Shown here piece by piece: positions 62,990-64,000 of a DNA stretch of 64,000 bases. Every line of letters starts with the position of its first letter. The first letter of the stretch is position 1. Both the position numbers and the translations under genes were made by a program. Where the stretch lies: positions 1 through 64,000 of the forward strand of contig CAUYUJ010001754.1 in the NCBI GenBank assembly GCA_963575745.1, read 5' to 3'. Source of the DNA: Prorocentrum cordatum (taxonomy: Eukaryota > Sar > Dinophyceae > Prorocentrales > Prorocentraceae). Below the pieces are notes generated by a model that saw only the letters and a list, made by a program, of their open reading frames with translations, was not told the DNA's origin and did no database searches.

Positions 62990-63380
62990 TGTTTCTTACT
63001 ATTATACGTATTATTCTTATTCTTCGTAGTAGGATTATTGTTCGGATTATGATTATTATTGTTATGGCAACTACGATTCGTAGTCTTACTCGTATTATGT
63101 TTTTGTTACTCATATTCGTGTCATTGTTACTATGATGATTCGTAGTATTACTACTATCAGTATTACTCTTCTGAGTATTCGCATTATGATTGTTAGTTTA
63201 TAATACGTATTATTATTCGGAAGACTATTCGGATTATGATTATGAATCTTATGTTTATTCATACTATTACTCTTATTCTTACTCTTACTAGTATTATTAG
63301 TGTTGATATTCTTCCTCCCATCCTTATTAGTACTCTTAGTCTTATTACTCGTATGCACTCCTATTCTTATTCCAACTCCA
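62990..63380 (+). repeat. ATT-rich degenerate trinucleotide region
   Basis: TATTATTCTTATTC, ATTACTCTTATT and similar units follow array 2. The sequence is much more AT-rich than most of the window and has no gene. Confidence 0.7.
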
Positions 63381-63563
63381 ATTGGGATACCAACCGAGCC
63401 GGGTCGCGGGAATTATGTATGTTCGTTCCATTTGCGCGGTGCTAATCATATCGTTCGGTGAAAACCCCCCAGGAATTATCTGATTACGGTGCTGTGCTAA
63501 TGATAGCCCCGGGGGGGTCCTTAATGGCTTGATGGGGTTGCAGAATTGATTTGCCCCAGACTT

Positions 63564-64000
63564 GATTTTTCTTGTCGAATCCACGGGCAAATCGTAGAAC
63601 TTTCGCAGATCTACGAATGGTTGACGTATGTTCGTTGAAGAATCGACGTGAACATCGATTTTGGGGTAAATCAATTTTGGAACCGATCTCCCAAGCGAAT
63701 TCTCAGGAACTGATTCAAGAATCCCAGTCTACCCGGGTAGCCCTAAGATGTGCCCGATGTGGCTTCGTCAGGGGGGCTGGCTGCAGAGGCAGCGGCCCGC
63801 CAGATCGGGCCGCCCCCGCCCGCGGCGTGGGCCGTGCAGAGCCCACCTTGCCCAAGTGCTCTTGGATTCGAATATGGGATCGACTACAGAATCTATTTAC
63901 CCCAAAAATCGAGTTTCTCGCCGAACCCGAGACAAATGCGTGGAATGTTCGTAGATCTATGTCGAATTCTACGTATCTTGAACGGACTCGACGAGAAAAT
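63564..64000. mobile_element. Foldback element at the window end
   Basis: Arm 63,564-63,690 pairs with 63,876-64,000: CGATTTTGGGGTAAAT with ATTTACCCCAAAAATCG, CAGATCTACGAA with TTCGTAGATCTATG, and CTTGTCGAATCC with GGACTCGACGAG. The loop of about 185 bp is GC-rich and contains CTACCCGGGTAG. The right arm may continue past the window. Confidence 0.85.

Overview
This is nuclear DNA from a dinoflagellate; the species cannot be fixed from the sequence. The evidence is a complete 22-nt dinoflagellate spliced-leader (DinoSL) sequence encoded in the genome at 35,052-35,073 (minus strand), multi-exon genes whose introns mostly begin with GC (some GA or GT) and are bounded on both sides by AG|G, retroelement domains of the type common in dinoflagellates, high GC content, and a very heavy load of simple repeats and satellites. 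Most long open frames here are low-complexity or antisense shadows. Coding calls were made by finding protein-like segments whose splice boundaries keep the reading frame.

Layout. 1-5,640: a decayed Ty1/copia-type LTR retrotransposon (5' LTR tail, primer site, gag, protease-like, integrase, RT/RNase H, 3' LTR). 5,690-9,280: a cassette of TCATTACA-type motifs, TA and GT repeats, and a recent 220-bp tandem duplication. 9,404-11,807 (minus): a DDE-transposase-like gene with one frameshift and one intron, whose 3' end lies in a long inverted repeat. 12,462-15,926 (minus): a nine-exon gene of unknown function. 16,702-17,700: a 1-kb minisatellite. 18,636-19,310: a repeat family flanking about 270 bp of poly(T). 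21,790-30,104 (minus): a ten-exon gene of unknown function whose large intron hosts an opposite-strand LINE-like 3' fragment. 30,712-31,970: TA/ATCATTACA cassette and GC-rich tandem repeats. 31,952-35,073 (minus): a DinoSL-tagged non-LTR-retrotransposon-like unit with coiled coil and endonuclease domain. 35,944-37,327 (minus): a secreted vWD-like gene with three exons. 37,640-38,102 (minus): fragments of another spliced gene. 38,500-55,000: gene-poor, with coding remnants, several long foldback elements and degenerate CCCAAGANGGCC islands. 56,200-57,550: tandem repeats. 58,670-64,000: a second DinoSL relic, two large 77-bp-period satellite arrays, each accompanied by a shared 160-bp segment, and a final foldback.

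The most interesting signal is a set of foldback (inverted-repeat) elements. Both introns of the vWD-like gene and an intron of its upstream neighbour are made almost entirely of such elements, and relatives occur elsewhere in the window. Together with duplicated AG|GC or AG|GTCG at the intron ends, this looks like recent intron gain by introner-like foldback transposons. Other strong points are the DinoSL directly abutting a retroelement start codon, and a 77-bp array that is open in all three frames of one strand.
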